From Hymenobacter siberiensis (GTDB lineage: Bacteria; Bacteroidota; Bacteroidia; Cytophagales; Hymenobacteraceae), in assembly GCF_018967845.1 (NCBI RefSeq), contig NZ_JAHLZZ010000003.1:1-50782 (forward strand): a stretch of 50,782 bases of DNA, given 5' to 3'. Of this stretch, positions 1-9,330 are shown piece by piece. Below the pieces are notes generated by a model. That model was not told the DNA's origin, ran no database searches, and was given only the letters and a program-made list of their open reading frames with translations. A program made the translations under genes and the position numbers. Within the stretch, counting starts at the first letter, position 1, and the number at the start of each line of letters is the position of its first letter.

Positions 1-3000
1 CCCCGCCGTGGGCAGCAGTCCTGTCAGCGTGGCGGTGGGCGACGTGGACGGCGACGGCGACCTGGACCTGCTCACGGCCAACCAGGGCAGCAACACGGTG
101 AGCGTGCGGCTCAACGACGGGACGGGCAACTTCACGGCCCCGGCCACCAACCCCAACCCCGCCGTGGGCACCAGTCCTCGCAGCGTGGCGGTGGGGGACG
201 TGGACGGCGACGGCGACCTGGACCTGCTCACGGCCAACTACGGCAGCAGCACGGTTAGCGTGCGGCTCAACGACGGGACGGGCAACTTCACGGCCCCGGC
301 CACCAACCCCAACCCCGCCGTGGGCGCCAATCCTGTCAGCGTGGCGGTGGGGGACGTGGACGGCGACGGCGACCTGGACCTGCTCACGGCCAACCTCAAC
401 AATAACACGGTGAGCGTGCGGCTCAACGACGGGACGGGCAACTTCACGGCCCCGGCCACCAACCCCGACCCCGCCGTGGGCACCAATCCTATCAGCGTGG
501 CGGTGGGGGACGTGGACGGCGACGGCGACCTGGACCTACTCACGGCCAACCAGGGCAGCAACACGGTGAGCGTGCGGCTCAACGACGGGACGGGCAACTT
601 CACGGCCCCAGCCACCAACCCCAACCCCGCCGTGGGCAGCAGTCCTAGCAGCGTGGCGGTGGGCGACGTGGACGGCGACGGCGACCTGGACCTGCTCACG
701 ACCAACCGCAACGATAACACGGTGAGCGTGCGCTTGAACCGGGCACCGGTGCCCGCTATTACCAGCTTCACGCCCGGCAGCGGGCCGGCGGGCACAACGA
801 TTAGTCTGACGGGCACCGGCCTGACGGGGGCCACGGCCATCACCTTCAGCGGCACGAGCGGCAACGTGGTGACGACGGGCTTTACGGTGGTAAGCGGCAC
901 GAGCATCACCGGCGTGGTGGTGCCCGCCGGGGCCATTACCGGCCCGCTGACCGTGACCACGGCCGGCGGCACGAGTGCGGCCAGCATCACGAGTTTCACG
1001 GTGCCTTTCACCATTAGCAGCACCAGCCCAGCCCGCAACGCGCGGGCGGCGGCGCTGGCCACGCCGGTGGGCGTGACGTTCTCGGCGGCGCTCGATGCGG
1101 CGACGTCGGGCAACATCCGGGTGTTTTCGCAGCAGTACCGGGGGCGGCGCACGGCCACGGCCAACACCAGCGGGGCCACGGCCACGCTCACGCCCACCGT
1201 GCCAGCCACGGGCTCGCAAGTAGCGGGCTTCAAACCAGGCGAAACGCTGTTCGTGACCGTGCCGGCCAGCGTGCGCAGCACGGGCGGCGTGGCGGCCGTC
1301 AAGCAAGTGTACCAGTTCACCACCGCCACCGGCGGCACCGGGACAGGCTACTTCATGGCCCCGGCCACCAACCCCAACCCCGCCGTGGGCACCGAGCCTC
1401 GCAGCGTGGCGGTGGGGGACGTGGACGGCGACGGCGACCTGGACCTGCTCACGGCCAACCAATTTGACAACACGGTTAGCGTGCGGCTCAACGACGGGAC
1501 GGGCAACTTCACGGCCCCGACCACCAACCCCAACCCCGCCGTGGGCAAATTTCCTACCAGCGTGGCGGTGGGCGACGTGGACGGCGACGGCGACCTGGAC
1601 CTGCTCACGGCCAACCAGGGCAGCAACACGGTTAGCGTGCGGCTCAACGACGGGACGGGCAACTTCACGGCCCCGGCCACCAACCCCAACCCCGCCGTGG
1701 GCACCGAGCCTTACAGCGTGGCGGTAGGGGATGTGGACGGCGACGGCGACCTGGACCTGCTCACGGCCAACCTCAGCGGCACGGTTAGCGTGCGGCTCAA
1801 CGACGGGACGGGCAACTTCACGGCCCCGGCCACCAACCCCAACCCCGCCGTGGGCGCCAATCCTGTCAGCGTGGCGGTGGGGGACATGGACGGCGACGGC
1901 GACCTGGACCTGCTCACGGCCAACCTCAACAATAACACGGTGAGCGTGCGGCTCAACGACGGGACGGGCAACTTCACGGCCCCGACCACCAACCCCAACC
2001 CCGCCGTGGGCAGCAGTCCTATCAACGTGGCGGTGGGCGACGTGGACGGCGACGGCGACCTGGACCTGCTCACGGCCAACACCGGCGACGCCACGGTGAG
2101 CGTGCGGCTCAACGACGGGACGGGCAACTTCACGGCCCCGGCCACCAACGCCGACCCCGCCGTGGGCACCAATCCTATCAGCGTGGCGGTGGGGGACGTG
2201 GACGGCGACGGCGACCTGGACCTACTCACGGCCAACCAGGGCAGCAACACGGTGAGCGTGCGGCTCAACGACGGGACGGGCAACTTCACGGCCCCTGCCA
2301 CCAACCCCAACCCCAACCCCGCCGTGGGCAGCGGTCCTCGCAGCGTGGCGGTGGGGGACATGGACGGCGACGGCGACCTGGACCTGCTCACGGCCGACTT
2401 CAAAGGTAACACGGTGAGCGTGCGCTTGAACCAGGCGCAGGCCCCGGCTATCACCAGCATCAGCCCCACGCCCGGGGTGCGCGGCGAAGCCGTGACCGTG
2501 ACAGGCACCAACCTGGGCAGCGTGACCAGCGTGAGCGTGAACGGCGCGTCGGCCACGGCGGCCAGCTTCGTGAGCAACACCGCCACCAGCCTCACCTTCC
2601 AGGTGCCGACCACGGCCGGGGCCAGCGGCACCACCAGCGTGACTACGGCCGGCGGCACGGCCAGCACCGCCACCTTCACCACTGTCGCGGCCACGCCGCC
2701 CGGCAACGCCCTGGCCTTTGACGGCGTGGACGACTTCGTGCCCTTCGGCAGCACCCCGGCCGTGAACAACCTGGGCCCCGGCAGCTTCACGCTCGAAGCC
2801 TGGGTGTACTACGACGGCAGCACGGGCGCGCATTCGATTATCCGCAAGGACGGCGACTACAACTTTTATATCAACGGCAACACCCTGCACAGCGAAGTGT
2901 GGAGCAGCGGCACCAGCAGCCCCACCTGGCAGCGCATCGATGCCAGCACCACCGCCCTGCCTGCCAACCGCTGGGCGCACGTGGCGGCCGTGTGGAACGG

Positions 3001-5326
3001 CAGCACCATGAAGCTGTTCGTGAACGGCGCGCTGGAAATCAGCACCACCACCGCCGGCAGCATCAGCGCCTCGGCCAACCTCACGCTGGGTAAGTCGCTG
3101 ATCTACGGCAACCTGCTCACCGGCCGCCTCGATGAGGTGCGCATCTACACCGCGGCGCTGACCCCGGCCAACATTCAGGCCGACATGGTGAGCACCGCCT
3201 CGGCCGTGCCGGGCAGCCTGAAGTTCTACCTGAACTTTGACCAGGGCACGGCGGGCGGCAACAACGCAGGCCAGACCACCCTCTACGACCAGAGCAGCAA
3301 CGCTTACGCCGGCACGCTCACCAACTTCGCCCTCACCGGCACCACGTCGAACTACGTGGAGAGCTACGCGCTGGTGGTGCCCACGGCCACGGCCGCCACA
3401 GCCATCGCCAATACCACCTTCACGGCCAACTGGACGGCCCCGGCCCTCGGTACCGTGACCAACTACCTGCTCGACGTGTCGACGGCGGTGAACTTCTCCT
3501 CGGCCGCGCCGGGCTCACCCTTCACAGTGGCTGCCCCCACGCTCAGCAAAGCCGTGACCGGCCTGGCCGCCAGCACCACCTACTACTACCGCGTACGGGC
3601 CGATAAAACCTCGGTGACTGGCCAGGGCGACTATTCCAACGTCACCACGGTGGCGACCTGCGCTCCGCCGGTGGCCATCGCCCAGAACGCCAGCGTGACG
3701 CTGGACGTGAACGGCAACGCCACCGTTGCGGCCACGGCCGTGAACAATGGCAGCACCGCCAACTGCGGCCCGGCTCTGGCCGGCAGCCTGAGCGTGTCGC
3801 CCAGCAGCTTCAGCTGCGCCAACCTGGGTGCCAACGCGGTAACCCTGACCGTAACCGACAACGGCGGCAATATCGCCACGGCTTCGGCCACGGTGACGGT
3901 GACCGTGCCCGCCACGCCCACCACCACCTGGAACGGCAGCCTGAGTACCACCCCGCTGGCCTGCCAGAACTGGAGCTATGGCCAGGTGCCCGATGCTGCC
4001 ACCAACGTGGTGGTGCCCACTGGCCAGCCCCGCTACCCCATCCTGACCACCGGCACGCTGGCCACGAAGGACCTGACCATCAATGCCGGCGGCAGCTTCA
4101 CCGCCAACGGCGGCACCGCGCTGCAGGTGAGCGGCAACCTGGCCAACAACGGCACGGCCACCTTCTCGGGCCCCGTGCAGTTCGTGGGCAGCACCGCTAC
4201 CCAGACGCTGAGCAACGGCGGCGGCTTCAACACCATGGTGGTGAATAAGCCCAGCGGCACCGTGCAGCTGGCCCAGAGCCTGACCATCAACGCGGGCCTG
4301 ACGCTGAGCAGCGGCACGCTGACCACCACCAGCAGCTACCAGGTGAACCTGGGGGGTGCGGCCAGCCTGAGCGAGAGCGAGACCAGCTACGTGCTGGGCA
4401 AAACGGTGGTGAACCGCACGCTGGTGCCCGGTGCCGCCGAGCCCTTCGCTGGACTGGGCCTGACCCTGACGCCGGCCGTCGGCAGCACGGCTCCCGGCGC
4501 TACGTTGGTGACGCGCACCACCGGCACGGCCATCGCCGGGGCCGGCACCAGCCAGAGCATCCTACGTAGCTTCGACATTCAGCCCACGACCAACACGGGC
4601 CTGAACGTGACGATGGACTTTGCTTACTTCGACCACGAGCGCAACGGCATCCCCACCGCCAATTTGGCCTTGTTCAAGTCGGTGAGCGGCGGCACGCCCT
4701 GGATTCCGCAGCGCGGCACCACGGCCGGTGCCAACGTTATGACCAAGACGGGCATCGCCGACTTCTCCGTCTGGACGCTCGGCAACGCGGCCAACCCGCT
4801 GCCCGTCGAACTGACCGACTTCACGGCCACGGCCCTGACCCACGCCGTGCGGCTGCAGTGGCGCACCGCTTCGGAGAAAAACACGGCCCGATTTGACGTA
4901 GAGCGCAGCGGCGACGGCACCGCCTTTGACCTCTTGGGCAAGGTGGCCGCCGCCGGCACCAGCACCACCCCCCGCGAATACGCCCTGACCGATGCCCAAC
5001 TGCCGGCCGGTATTGCCACGCTCTACTACCGCCTCAAGCAGGTGGACCAGGACGGCAGCTTCAGCTACTCGCCCGTGCACAGCGTGCGCCTGAGCGAGGC
5101 CGCTGCGGGCCTGGTCCTGTACCCGAACCCCGCCACGGCCCGCACCATGCTCACCGGCACGCAGCCCGGCACGCTGGTGCAGGTGTTCGATGCCGTGGGC
5201 CGCGTCGTGGCTTCGGCCACCGCCGATGCCACGGGCACGGCCACCCTGCCCCTGCCCACCGGCATAGCCACGGGCGTGTACGTGGTGCGCACCGGCAACA
5301 AGGCGTTGCGCCTGACGGTGGAGTAA
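1..5326 (+). CDS. Giant FG-GAP/VCBS-repeat T9SS adhesin, C-terminal part (begins at 48300)
   Basis: This is the continuation of the gene starting at 48300; the whole product would be about 2,602 residues. In order it encodes: the last five FG-GAP repeats of propeller 2; an IPT/TIG domain (nt 745-1005); a third Big_5 (1005-1340); seven FG-GAP repeats of propeller 3 (1350-2430); a third IPT/TIG (2435-2690); a LamG/concanavalin-like domain (2700-3190, starting ALAFDGVDDFV); a fibronectin type III domain (3370-3660); an HYR-like Ig domain (3661-3920); a low-complexity beta-rich stretch; and a T9SS type A sorting domain (4795-5323, with PLPVELTDF, LYPNP and a final GVYVVR..LRLTVE). The module Big_5, seven repeats, TIG thus occurs three times. 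The sorting domain implies outer-membrane translocation and surface attachment. A terminator follows the stop at once. Confidence 0.9.
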   Translation, partial: PAVGSSPVSVAVGDVDGDGDLDLLTANQGSNTVSVRLNDGTGNFTAPATNPNPAVGTSPRSVAVGDVDGDGDLDLLTANYGSSTVSVRLNDGTGNFTAPATNPNPAVGANPVSVAVGDVDGDGDLDLLTANLNNNTVSVRLNDGTGNFTAPATNPDPAVGTNPISVAVGDVDGDGDLDLLTANQGSNTVSVRLNDGTGNFTAPATNPNPAVGSSPSSVAVGDVDGDGDLDLLTTNRNDNTVSVRLNRAPVPAITSFTPGSGPAGTTISLTGTGLTGATAITFSGTSGNVVTTGFTVVSGTSITGVVVPAGAITGPLTVTTAGGTSAASITSFTVPFTISSTSPARNARAAALATPVGVTFSAALDAATSGNIRVFSQQYRGRRTATANTSGATATLTPTVPATGSQVAGFKPGETLFVTVPASVRSTGGVAAVKQVYQFTTATGGTGTGYFMAPATNPNPAVGTEPRSVAVGDVDGDGDLDLLTANQFDNTVSVRLNDGTGNFTAPTTNPNPAVGKFPTSVAVGDVDGDGDLDLLTANQGSNTVSVRLNDGTGNFTAPATNPNPAVGTEPYSVAVGDVDGDGDLDLLTANLSGTVSVRLNDGTGNFTAPATNPNPAVGANPVSVAVGDMDGDGDLDLLTANLNNNTVSVRLNDGTGNFTAPTTNPNPAVGSSPINVAVGDVDGDGDLDLLTANTGDATVSVRLNDGTGNFTAPATNADPAVGTNPISVAVGDVDGDGDLDLLTANQGSNTVSVRLNDGTGNFTAPATNPNPNPAVGSGPRSVAVGDMDGDGDLDLLTADFKGNTVSVRLNQAQAPAITSISPTPGVRGEAVTVTGTNLGSVTSVSVNGASATAASFVSNTATSLTFQVPTTAGASGTTSVTTAGGTASTATFTTVAATPPGNALAFDGVDDFVPFGSTPAVNNLGPGSFTLEAWVYYDGSTGAHSIIRKDGDYNFYINGNTLHSEVWSSGTSSPTWQRIDASTTALPANRWAHVAAVWNGSTMKLFVNGALEISTTTAGSISASANLTLGKSLIYGNLLTGRLDEVRIYTAALTPANIQADMVSTASAVPGSLKFYLNFDQGTAGGNNAGQTTLYDQSSNAYAGTLTNFALTGTTSNYVESYALVVPTATAATAIANTTFTANWTAPALGTVTNYLLDVSTAVNFSSAAPGSPFTVAAPTLSKAVTGLAASTTYYYRVRADKTSVTGQGDYSNVTTVATCAPPVAIAQNASVTLDVNGNATVAATAVNNGSTANCGPALAGSLSVSPSSFSCANLGANAVTLTVTDNGGNIATASATVTVTVPATPTTTWNGSLSTTPLACQNWSYGQVPDAATNVVVPTGQPRYPILTTGTLATKDLTINAGGSFTANGGTALQVSGNLANNGTATFSGPVQFVGSTATQTLSNGGGFNTMVVNKPSGTVQLAQSLTINAGLTLSSGTLTTTSSYQVNLGGAASLSESETSYVLGKTVVNRTLVPGAAEPFAGLGLTLTPAVGSTAPGATLVTRTTGTAIAGAGTSQSILRSFDIQPTTNTGLNVTMDFAYFDHERNGIPTANLALFKSVSGGTPWIPQRGTTAGANVMTKTGIADFSVWTLGNAANPLPVELTDFTATALTHAVRLQWRTASEKNTARFDVERSGDGTAFDLLGKVAAAGTSTTPREYALTDAQLPAGIATLYYRLKQVDQDGSFSYSPVHSVRLSEAAAGLVLYPNPATARTMLTGTQPGTLVQVFDAVGRVVASATADATGTATLPLPTGIATGVYVVRTGNKALRLTVE

Positions 5327-5369
5327 CCGGCGCGATTCCCGTTGGAGACCCACCCGGAGGGGCATGCAG

Positions 5370-5403
5370 TGCCCCCATCCAAAGGATGGGGGCACTTTTG
5401 TTT
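5370..5403 (+). terminator. Rho-independent terminator of the adhesin gene
   Basis: An 11-bp perfect GC-rich stem (5370-5380 with 5384-5394, TGCCCCCATCC) with an AAA loop is followed by CTTTTGTTT. It lies 44 nt after the adhesin stop codon. Confidence 0.85.
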
Positions 5404-5520
5404 ACGGCATCAGCTGTCTGCGGGCAGCAGCTGGCGGTAAGCGGAGCGGAGCGGCCCGCTTGCAGGCGACGTGAAAACGATGCCAGGGCGTGATGTCGGG
5501 ACGAGGTAAAGCGTACCATT

Positions 5521-5900
5521 GGCCTTAGTTAAAAGTTTGGTCCAAATGTTAATCGGTGAACTTGTCAGCAGTCACGCTGCTAGAAGATTAACAAGGCACT
5601 ACCATTTGAAAAACAAGACCTTATAATTATCAGACAACCGTTTTCAGAGTCAGAGTACCGCTTTATCGTCGCGCTTGTCGGGTTAACTGTACTTTGATTA
5701 CTGAACAAGTCATCTGTACCAAATAGACCTGTTTTCCGCCCGATTCGCCGGATGATAAGTACTCAGCCGAGTTGTACAGTTATAGGGACGTTTCACTGAG
5801 CAAACAGGCTTAATAACCTCTGTGTGCAGGATTTTGACCTGGAGCTGCTCTGTTTGGGGGCAACTCGCTTAACCTTTGTACCAAACTTTTAACTGAGACC
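5521..5900. mobile_element. MITE family A, copy 1 (380 bp, longest copy)
   Basis: The ends are imperfect inverted repeats: left GGCCTTAGTTAAAAGTTTGG (5521-5540), and on the other strand right GGTCTCAGTTAAAAGTTTGG (ending 5900). The same ends occur at 9698-9960, 27132-27394 and 42160-42421, with a lone end at 38179-38204. No coding sequence is visible inside, and the interior is AT-rich and differs from the 262-263 bp copies. It is probably a non-autonomous element moved in trans. No matching transposase was identified in the window. Confidence 0.72.
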
Positions 5901-5902
5901 AC

Positions 5903-6004
5903 TATTACAACCACGAGCGGCGCCACTCCAGCATCGGCTATCAGAAACCTTATCAATTTCAACAACAACAACTTAATAACATCACCCAATTCTCTCCTGC
6001 TTAA
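5903..6004 (+). pseudogene. C-terminal remnant of an IS3-family transposase OrfB
   Basis: An open frame of 33 codons plus stop encodes YYNHERRHSSIGYQKPY followed by a glutamine-rich tail. This is the characteristic end of IS3-family OrfB integrase domains (YN..R.HSS.GY..P..F). It begins directly at the right end of the MITE at 5900, so everything upstream has been lost. Confidence 0.78.
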
Positions 6005-6178
6005 CTAGACCACCTCAACCGTAACGCCGCCACCAACATCAAGCAGATGGCGTTGGTTGAGAATGAATCACCCTCGGAACGAGGAGTTGTGTCTGTGGAG
6101 ACACTGACATTAGCTAGGCCGATAAAGCAGGGAAAGTTCTCCGCACTTGATGGAGAAGCCCCCACGCCTTTAGGCTAG
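6005..6178 (+). pseudogene. C-terminal remnant of an IS200/IS605-type TnpB
   Basis: Directly after the IS3 remnant, 57 codons plus stop read LDHLNRNAATNIKQMALVEN and onwards. This matches the end of TnpB, where the RuvC aspartate lies in a DRD..AA.NI context; here it reads LNRNAATNI. The tail ends in EAPTPLG. The sequence GCCCCCACGCCTTTAGGC looks like the start of the usual right-end hairpin of such elements, and is cut by the IS inserted at 6178. Only the extreme C-terminus remains, so this is no functional RNA-guided nuclease. Confidence 0.7.
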
Positions 6179-7015
6179 AGCGTGAGGACAATTACCTTTG
6201 CTTTGGCAATCGTTTATAACGAAGAAATTATTTATGCGAAGACATGAGATTAGCGATGCTCAATGGCTGGCGGTGAGCCCCCTTTTGTCGGGCAAAGCCA
6301 CTGATTGCGGGGTAACGGGCAAAGACAACCGCTTGTTTTTCAACGCGGTCGTGTGGATAATGCGCACCGGCTGCCCGTGGGCCGACCTACCCGAACGCTT
6401 CGGCAAATTCAACACCGTGTGCAAGCGCTTCCGGCGTATGGCGACCAAAGGGGTTTGGGAGCGGGCCTTCCAGGCCCTGCAAGCCCCCGAACTGGACTGG
6501 GTCATGCTCGATTCGACCGTCGTGCGGGCGCACCAGCATTCAGCAGGCCAAAAAAAAGTACCGCCGCCACCGAGTGCCTCGGACGCAGCCGCGGGGGCAT
6601 CGGCACCAAAATTCACGCCTGCGTGGAGTCGCTGGGCAACGCCGTGCGGCTGATTGCGACCGAAGGCCAGGCGGGCGACAGCCCGCAGGCGCTGCCCTTG
6701 CTGGCGGACCTGCAGCCGGGCAAAGTGCTGGCCGACACGGCTTACGACAGCGACGCGACCCGCGCCTATTGCACCGAAAAGGGCATCGAAGCCGTCATTC
6801 CCAGCCATCCTAACCGGGTAGAACCCTTGGCAATGGACGAAGAAACCTACCGCGACCGCAACAAAGTCGAGCGCTTTTTTGGCCGCCTCAAGCAATACCG
6901 CCGCCTAGCCACCCGCTACGAAAAAACCGCCGTTTCCTTCCTCGCCTTTTGGCATATTGGTGCTACGCTAGATTGGCTTAGGTAAATAGATAAATCTTTG
7001 ATTGTCCTCACGCTC
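6178..7015 (+). mobile_element. IS5-family (IS427-like) insertion sequence, complete
   Basis: It is an 838-bp element with terminal inverted repeats GAGCGTGAGGACAAT (6178-6192) and its complement at 7001-7015. Both ends are flanked by CTA/TAG, consistent with the 2-bp TA duplication usual for the IS427 group. It carries one transposase split by a poly-A frameshift site and interrupts a TnpB remnant. Confidence 0.85.
6234..6985 (+). CDS. IS5-family DDE transposase expressed by -1 frameshift
   Basis: The first frame starts at ATG 6234 (MRRHEISDAQWL) and contains the N-terminal DUF4096-like region and the first catalytic aspartate context (WVMLDSTVVRAHQHS). At the A8 run near 6550 the downstream frame is -1: GQKK is followed by STAATECLGRSRGGIGTKIH, then VLADTAYDSD (second D) and YRDRNKVERFFGRLKQYRR (E). 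The full product would be about 250 residues, normal for the group. IS427-group elements commonly use such a slippery run, so the split is probably programmed and not a mutation. Without slippage only a short inactive protein is made (stop at 6653). Confidence 0.82.
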
Positions 7016-7083
7016 TAGGAGTAGTTCACTGATATCCTTCTTTTTACGAAATTCAACATCGACATACTCGATAACTTAACGTT

Positions 7084-7172
7084 GAAGCTGTTTAGAAAGT
7101 CCCCGGACGGTCATGCAGAGCGCAGCGAAGCATGACCGTTTGAGCACCTTTTGTGACTTTCTAAACAACTCC
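7084..7172. mobile_element. 89-bp non-autonomous derivative of the neighbouring IS5-type element
   Basis: Left end GAAGCTGTTTAGAAAGTC (7084-7101) is identical to the terminal repeat of the IS at 9991-10905. The right end GACTTTCTAAACAACTCC (to 7172) is slightly degenerate. A 3-bp GTT flanks both sides, the same duplication length as the full-length copies. The interior holds a palindrome (GGTCATGC ... GCATGACC around AGAGCGCAGCGAA) resembling a repetitive extragenic palindrome. Confidence 0.7.
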
Positions 7173-7179
7173 GTTGAAT

Positions 7180-8027
7180 TTACTCTCTGAAGCTGTTTAG
7201 GAAGTCGGTTTTCGGTTGATTTTTCGCAAAAAGATAACAACGAAGGCGAGCCAGTGCCAGGCCAGCCAGTTGCTGACGCTGGTTTCGTAGCGCACGAGTA
7301 AGGTTTTGAAGCCGTCGAGCCAGGCGTTGGCGTGTTCGACCACGACGCGGTGGCGATAGAGCTCGGGGTCGAAGAGGGTGTCGTCGTCGGTCTGCCAGTC
7401 GGCGGCGCGGCGGTTGCGGGGGATGTTGGCCTCGATGTCGCGCCGGGCGCATTCCTAGCGAAAGACCTTGGTGTCAAAGGCTTTGTCGGCGTTCAGAAAC
7501 AGCCCGGCGACGGGAATATTAGCCGCTTCGAGCGCGGCGCAGATTTCCCCGAACAAAGCGTTGAGCAGGTGGGTGTCGTGGTGGTTGCCCGCCTGCGGGC
7601 TGGCGCAGGCCAAGGGCTGGCCCCGGTTGTCGGAGAGGAACAGGGTCGTGGTGGTGCGGGCTTTCTTGCGGCCCTGGTAGCCGACGGCTTCCCCGCCGTT
7701 CTTGGCGGGCGTGTGGCGGCCGTCCAACTGGACGCTGGAACAGTCGAGATGGCCCCCGTTTTCGCGCAACATTTTGAGCCAGACCCCTTGCCAGGACCCG
7801 TCCTTGCGCCAGGCATTAAAGCGGGCGTACACGCCCTGCCAGATCAGGGATGCGCCCGTAAAAAACTGTTTGACAGGCAATAAGCGCCACTGACAGCCAC
7901 TTTTGAGCTTGTAGAGAATGACTTCTACCAGCTCAACCGGCTCCACGACCGAGGGGCGGCCGTGGGCGGAGAACGGGAGCGCGGGCAGAATCCATTGGCG
8001 AATCATATCTTTGGAGAAGACTTCCAT
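7180..8027 (-). pseudogene. IS5-family transposase, copy 1, nonsense-mutated
   Basis: From ATG 8027 the product MEVFSKDMIRQWILPALPFS parallels the intact transposase at 10067-10897 almost residue for residue. After FDTKVFR the glutamine codon CAG of the intact copy is TAG here (7455-7457). The frame then continues with ECARRDIEANIPRNRRAAD to the C-terminus. The usual stop, formed by the terminal repeat in the intact copy, is also lost because this repeat has CCTAAA instead of TCTAAA. The protein is therefore probably not made in active form, although the intact copy could act on these ends. Confidence 0.88.
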
Positions 8028-8252
8028 TAAAATGCGAAAAAGGGAGTGTTACACCTGAAATTCCGCGCTTTTTTGGGAGTCCTTTGACTTTCTAAAGGGT
8101 GTAATTCAAAACTACGCGCTGCCACCGCTAAGCAGAAGTTCGGACTGATGTCTGATGCCCTTAGTGGAGCCCAGAGGCAAGGGCCGATGAATCATGAAAA
8201 GGGCAGCGCGTAGTTTTGAATTACACCCCATTCTAACTTTCTAAACAGCTTC
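7189..8252 (-). mobile_element. IS5-family element copy 1, inactivated and itself interrupted
   Basis: The terminal repeats are GAAGCTGTTTAGGAAGTC (7189) and CTTTCTAAACAGCTTC (to 8252), flanked by a 3-bp TCT duplication. It is the same element as 9991-10905 but inverted. It carries an amber codon in the transposase and a MITE inserted in its transposase-proximal end (8097-8235). Confidence 0.85.
8097..8235. mobile_element. MITE inserted into the end of IS copy 1
   Basis: Perfect inverted repeats of at least 26 bp (GGGTGTAATTCAAAACTACG at 8097, complement ending 8228) enclose about 80 bp without coding sequence. The flanking ACTTTCTAAA occurs at 8087-8096 and again at 8236-8245, a 10-bp target duplication within the IS terminal repeat. 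Seven bases (CATTCTA) lie between the right repeat and the duplication, so the exact right boundary is uncertain. Confidence 0.75.
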
Positions 8253-8267
8253 TCTGTCTCTTAATAC

Positions 8268-9152
8268 ATGAAAAAAATATTTGACAACTTCTTATCCGAA
8301 CATTTTAAAGAACAAACGGAGCGAATCATTATATGTATCGCAATCATTAGTTTTGTGTTGCACTTACTCGTTATTTTTTTGGTAAGTCAGCACATTATTC
8401 ATATCAACTCGAATTTAACAAAAAACCCCATATCTGCTGTATATACGCCCTTCTCTTTTATTCTGGTTTATGAAGTATTCTTACTGGTCTTTTATCTACC
8501 ATTATCAATCTCAAATTATATTGGCAAACAATACGAAATCATAACGCTGATCGTAATTAGAAGAATTTTTAAAGATATCGGCCATATGGAAATGTCTTCC
8601 AATTGGTTTAAATTGCAAAATGACCAGCAGTTTACTTACGACTTAGTAACTGCACTGGTTCTGTTTTTTTTAATTCAGCAATTCTATAAAAAATTAGATA
8701 AACAAACGGGCGAGGATGCTGCCAGAACGCTTGACGAAAGTTCTAAAATAAACAAGTTCATAGAACTGAAAAAAACCATCGCTAAGGTTTTGATTCCTGT
8801 TGTGATAGTGCTTGCACTGTACTCGTTCATTAATTGGATTATAGCCAGCCAGCAAAGCCACTGGGATGACTTTACCACTTTCAAAAACATTAATAATATA
8901 TTTTTCGAGGATTTCTTTATTCTTTTAATTATAATTGATGTGATACTCCTATTGTTCTCACTGTTTTATTCAAACAGCTTTCAAAAAATTATCCGAAACT
9001 CGGGATTCGTTGTTTCCACTATTTTAATAAAGCTTTCATTTTCGGTAGAAGGCGTCGTTAACAACGCTTTGATCGTGGGCGCAGTTGTCTTCGGCTATTT
9101 GATTTTGCTGGTTCATAACTCATATAAGAATAGCCCCAACTCAGACTATTAA
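8268..9152 (+). CDS. Polytopic membrane protein of unknown function
   Basis: Starts at ATG 8268 (MKKIFDNFLSEHF) and encodes 294 residues with about six or seven hydrophobic segments, near residues 20-45, 62-85, 125-140, 168-190, 210-235 and 255-285. A charged cytoplasmic-type loop lies around residues 143-168 (KKLDKQTGEDAARTLDESSK). I do not recognise the family. The gene is much richer in A+T than the adhesin and peptidase genes and is bounded by an IS end on the left and an IS3 fragment on the right. It is probably a transferred passenger gene that lost its original neighbours. Confidence 0.72.
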   Translation: MKKIFDNFLSEHFKEQTERIIICIAIISFVLHLLVIFLVSQHIIHINSNLTKNPISAVYTPFSFILVYEVFLLVFYLPLSISNYIGKQYEIITLIVIRRIFKDIGHMEMSSNWFKLQNDQQFTYDLVTALVLFFLIQQFYKKLDKQTGEDAARTLDESSKINKFIELKKTIAKVLIPVVIVLALYSFINWIIASQQSHWDDFTTFKNINNIFFEDFFILLIIIDVILLLFSLFYSNSFQKIIRNSGFVVSTILIKLSFSVEGVVNNALIVGAVVFGYLILLVHNSYKNSPNSDY

Positions 9153-9168
9153 TGCTTCTCAGGCAAAG

Positions 9169-9330
9169 TGAGCGGGTTGGGTAAAATAAGAGAGAGTTAG
9201 GTGGTAACTTCCCAAACTCATGGAAAAAGCCCCTCCCACTAAACGGCCACATTATTACGCGGCTTTCCGCGCCGAAGTACTGCGGCTGGCCAACGAAAGC
9301 CGCGGGTGCAACCCACTCAGGCAGGCATAG
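9169..9330 (+). pseudogene. 5' remnant of an IS3-family element (left end and OrfA head)
   Basis: TGAGCGGGTTGGG at 9169 resembles an IS3-family left terminal repeat. It is followed by ATG 9220 encoding MEKAPPTKRPHYYAAFRAEV then LRLANESRG, the start of an OrfA helix-turn-helix protein. Homology stops near 9303, where an inverted-repeat hairpin begins; the frame ends at 9330. The OrfB tail at 5903-6004 could derive from the same type of element. Confidence 0.62.

Noticed and set aside
238..2980. Long open frames on the minus strand and in other frames opposite the adhesin repeats (also 48203-50782)
   Set aside because: They arise because the GC-rich repeats keep every frame open; their translations are low-complexity mirror repeats without domains, whereas the plus frame has clear domains.
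6005..6178. TnpB remnant as a possible RNA-guided nuclease
   Set aside because: Only the last 57 codons remain, without the catalytic core.
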